Source: Pinibacter soli
GTDB lineage: Bacteria > Bacteroidota > Bacteroidia > Chitinophagales > Chitinophagaceae
Length of the DNA: 64,000 bases
Direction of reading: 5' to 3'
NCBI RefSeq assembly: GCF_029961145.1
Contig: NZ_JASBRG010000007.1
Span: 491,897-555,896 of the forward strand
The position numbers and the translations under genes are program-made. The notes beneath the pieces are model-generated. The model was not told the DNA's origin, did no database searches, and saw only the letters and a list, made by a program, of their open reading frames with translations. Position 1 is the first letter of the stretch; every line of letters begins with the position of its first letter. Below, one piece after another: positions 61,845 to 64,000 of the stretch.

Positions 61845-62426
61845 ATGAAAAAGATCCTCCTTGTGTTTCTAACTGCTTCTGTCGCAGGATTTATTATGAC
61901 GTCATGTGGCCCCACAATAAAGGTGACAAGCGACTATGACAAGAATGCAAATTTTTCTCAGTACAAAACATTTGCATTAATTACACCGGATCCAAGCAAA
62001 CAATCTATTAGCCAGCTTAACCAAAACCGCATCGACAACGCAATCGTTGCCGAGATGAATAAAAAAGGTTTTAAACAAGCTACAGTCGAAGCCGCTGATC
62101 TGCTTGTAAACTCAGTAACCATTTTGAAGGACAAACAATCCGTTTCGTCTAACACAAACTATTACGGTTATGGTGGCTACTACAGACCATATGGTTGGGG
62201 TGGCGGCATGGGCGCAACAGGCTACACTACCTACAATGTACAGGAGTATAAAGATGGCTCCGTGATTATTGAAGTGGTTGATGCAAAAACAAAAAACCTG
62301 TTGTGGGAAGGTATCGGCAACAAAGAAATCGACAAACCAATCAAAGATCCCGATACAAAAATTCCTTTGGCAATACAGAAAATCATGGAAAGCTTCCCTC
62401 CGGGTATGGCTCCGGCAAAAAAATAG
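61845..62426 (+). CDS. DUF4136 lipoprotein (paralogue)
   Basis: 193 residues with lipobox IMTSCGP. The mature start VTSDYDKNANFSQYKTFALI is the DUF4136 signature, and the C-terminus has SVIIEVVDAKTKNLLWEG. A Gly/Tyr-rich insert (YYGYGGYYRPYGWGGGMG) corresponds to the Tyr/Ser-rich insert of the paralogue at 14518. Such proteins are abundant outer-membrane lipoproteins of unknown role. The long structured leader upstream may regulate it. Confidence 0.9.
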   Translation: MKKILLVFLTASVAGFIMTSCGPTIKVTSDYDKNANFSQYKTFALITPDPSKQSISQLNQNRIDNAIVAEMNKKGFKQATVEAADLLVNSVTILKDKQSVSSNTNYYGYGGYYRPYGWGGGMGATGYTTYNVQEYKDGSVIIEVVDAKTKNLLWEGIGNKEIDKPIKDPDTKIPLAIQKIMESFPPGMAPAKK

Positions 62427-62546
62427 CATTGGGCTAGCGAACATCCTACCACACAACGTAAGCGGTAATATGCGTGAGAACAGGTATTGATAATGATTGA
62501 CAATAATTACCACTTATAAATTTTTCACAGGATAAAAGCCCAGCCT

Positions 62547-62849
62547 ATGCCTGCCAAAAGAAGAAAATTTACTGAAGAGGAAAAGCAGCAAATTCTGAAT
62601 GAGGCAGAACTTTCGGGCATTTCGCAGGCGCTGCACAAATATAAACTGTCGTATAGCGTTTTTCACAGGTGGAAAGAAAAACAGCATCAGGAAAATGCCG
62701 AAAAAAATTCACCTGATCTTCAATCTCAAAGCGCTATAAAAAGATTGCTCGAAGAAAATGCTACGCTAAAAAAAATCATAGCGAACCAGGCATTAAAAAT
62801 TGAACTGCAAGAAGAAAAAATAAGTAAACAGAACAAAAGTAGTAAGTAG
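62547..62849 (+). CDS. Orphan transposase OrfA-like HTH protein
   Basis: 100 residues. An IS3-type helix-turn-helix (RRKFTEEEKQQILNEAELSG, then HKYKLSYSVFHRWKEKQ) is followed by a heptad coiled coil (IKRLLEENATLKKIIANQAL). In IS3 elements OrfA pairs with OrfB by frameshift, but no OrfB or terminal inverted repeats follow. It is therefore an orphan: a remnant or a gene used for another purpose. The coiled-coil tail would allow dimerisation. Confidence 0.75.
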   Translation: MPAKRRKFTEEEKQQILNEAELSGISQALHKYKLSYSVFHRWKEKQHQENAEKNSPDLQSQSAIKRLLEENATLKKIIANQALKIELQEEKISKQNKSSK

Positions 62850-63023
62850 CATTTCCACAACATATCAGAATATCTATTGGGTTTGTAGCAATGCAAACCC
62901 AATAGTTTTTCAAGAGTTACGGGGTATCGGTTTGGTTTTGTGTATTGACAGTTGAACGAGACTACTGAATCACGAGAGCCATCATTTTCAACTATCAATT
63001 TCCGACTCTTAATATAGAACACC

Positions 63024-63058
63024 GCACCTGTTAATTCTTAATTATTAATTATTAATTG
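63024..63058. repeat. AATTCTTAATT-type word array (single arm)
   Basis: GCACCTGTTAATTCTTAATT followed by further TAATTATTAATT words. It matches the right arm at 22871-22904 almost base for base, showing these arrays are dispersed copies and not independent AT-rich runs. Confidence 0.65.
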
Positions 63059-63074
63059 TCCGTTGACTTATTTT

Positions 63075-64000
63075 ATGAGAAAAAGCACAACTCTTTTAAT
63101 AATCATCTTTTGCAGCATTTTAATAAACGTTTCGTTTGCTCAAGATGATCCTTTGCGCTCCTGGAACAATGACAGCCTGAAAGGCAGCATCATTGCTTTT
63201 GTAAAAAGCGTTACCACAGAGGGCACTTCCACTTTCGTTCCTGCAGAAGATCGTGTAGCAACATTTGACAACGATGGTACCCTATGGTGCGAAAAGCCCT
63301 TGATACAAGGCATCTTCGCAATGTACAGGGCAAAAAAAATGATCGGTAAAAATCCGGCGCTCAAACAAAAGCAACCATTTAAGGCCATCGCATCCAATGA
63401 CATGACCTATATCAAAAGTATGTCGGAGCAGGATTTGATAAAGCTGGTAGCTGTTACACATACAGGATTGACAGAAGAAGAATATGAAAAAGAAGTGGCA
63501 GACTTTTTTGCAAATGCGAAAGCTCCAAACGGCAAATCCATTGAAGAGCTCGTATACAAGCCACAGGTAGAACTCTTGCAATATCTGCGTGCAAATGGTT
63601 TTAAGACGTATATCTGCTCAGGCGGAACAGTTGATTTTATGCGCGCCATTTCAACAAAATATTATGGTATTCCCCCTGAACAGGTTATAGGTTCCACATT
63701 TGTTTATGTGTATAAAGACAGTGCCGGTATTAATGACATTTATCGCACGCCCAAACTAAATACTTTTAACGACAAGCAGGTGAAACCTGTGAGCATACAA
63801 TACCACATCGGTAAACGTCCCATATTCGCCTGCGGCAATGAAGGCGGCGGCGGCGACATCTATATGCTGCGATTTTCACAAGGCAATAAATACCCTTCCT
63901 ATCAACTCCTCATAAATCATGATGACAAAGAACGCGAATTCTATTACCAGGAAAAGGATAACAAGTCGTTGAACTGGGCAAAAAAATTTGGTTGGAACAT
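63075..64000 (+). CDS. Secreted HAD-superfamily phosphatase (truncated by window end)
   Basis: 308 codons visible from MRKSTTLLIIIFCSILI, with a signal peptide ending SFAQ. The HAD motif I is VATFDNDGTLWCEKP (nucleophile D65, D67). Motif II lies in YICSGGTVDF and motifs III/IV in the region FACGNEGGGGD. The protein resembles periplasmic acid phosphatases of the haloacid dehalogenase type found in many Bacteroidota. The C-terminus is beyond the window. Confidence 0.88.
   Translation, partial: MRKSTTLLIIIFCSILINVSFAQDDPLRSWNNDSLKGSIIAFVKSVTTEGTSTFVPAEDRVATFDNDGTLWCEKPLIQGIFAMYRAKKMIGKNPALKQKQPFKAIASNDMTYIKSMSEQDLIKLVAVTHTGLTEEEYEKEVADFFANAKAPNGKSIEELVYKPQVELLQYLRANGFKTYICSGGTVDFMRAISTKYYGIPPEQVIGSTFVYVYKDSAGINDIYRTPKLNTFNDKQVKPVSIQYHIGKRPIFACGNEGGGGDIYMLRFSQGNKYPSYQLLINHDDKEREFYYQEKDNKSLNWAKKFGWN

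Noticed and set aside
20231-63058. Tandem AT words as CRISPR repeats
   Set aside because: Words are adjacent without unique spacers of constant length, and no cas genes are present.

Overview
The window looks like a chromosome segment of a Bacteroidota bacterium, most likely in or near the Chitinophagaceae. The signs are a SusC/SusD pair, many secreted or lipoprotein glycoside hydrolases, a type-B L31 protein without zinc cysteines, DUF4136 lipoproteins, weak Shine-Dalgarno sites and hairpin-rich AT spacers. Protein identities rest on motifs and family memory; no search was run.

Region by region. (1) 0.8-5.7 kb: a tightly overlapping stressosome-type operon, RsbR-RsbS-RsbT, an ATPase/PP2C fusion of RsbX type, a hybrid-origin histidine kinase and a lone receiver. 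It is bordered by relics of a two-component-propeller gene and of a CPA1 Na+/H+ antiporter. (2) 6.6-11.5 kb: an OmpR-type two-component pair and two lipoproteins, one with Spondin_N repeats and one DUF5602/TTHB210-like. (3) 11.5-14.4 kb: a decayed accessory patch beside tRNA-Pro(CGG), with an integrase N-terminal relic, an Imm33-like gene, two uncharacterised genes and two 62-bp direct repeats placed 3' of the gene units. (4) 14.5-23.5 kb: a DUF4136 lipoprotein, LepA, topoisomerase IB, a YciE/YciF-like ferritin-fold protein, a basic DUF6496 protein with a histone-H1-like tail, and several uncharacterised proteins.

(5) 24-35 kb: a loose carbohydrate group: GH18, GH9, an NagX/DUF5009-like membrane acyltransferase, GH30, a DUF1304 protein, an SMP-30 lactonase and a large CBM20-CBM20-GH77 glucanotransferase. 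The last is framed by two inverted copies of a 209-bp MITE-like element. (6) 35.6-52.6 kb: a glucuronoxylan utilisation locus: GH10, GH115, an SDR, a GH10 interrupted by a carbohydrate-binding module, SusD, SusC, GH3, a divergent LacI-type regulator and UxuA. Together these would bind and cut xylan at the surface, remove (methyl)glucuronic acid, hydrolyse oligomers and feed mannonate into central metabolism. (7) 52.7-64 kb: a CLC channel, an SDR, RpmE2, a phosphohexomutase, a DUF2279 protein, a NUMOD4/HNH-like protein, a DUF481 protein, a second DUF4136 lipoprotein, an orphan transposase OrfA-like protein and a truncated HAD phosphatase.

The spacers are unusually structured. Many carry short words repeated in tandem, with the inverted word array 50-230 bp away (for example AATTCTTAATT, TTTTGACTTTTTAC, ACTGAATAACTGAGT). 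Three MITE-like copies and several clear intrinsic terminators were also found. No CRISPR array, rRNA or intact insertion sequence was seen.
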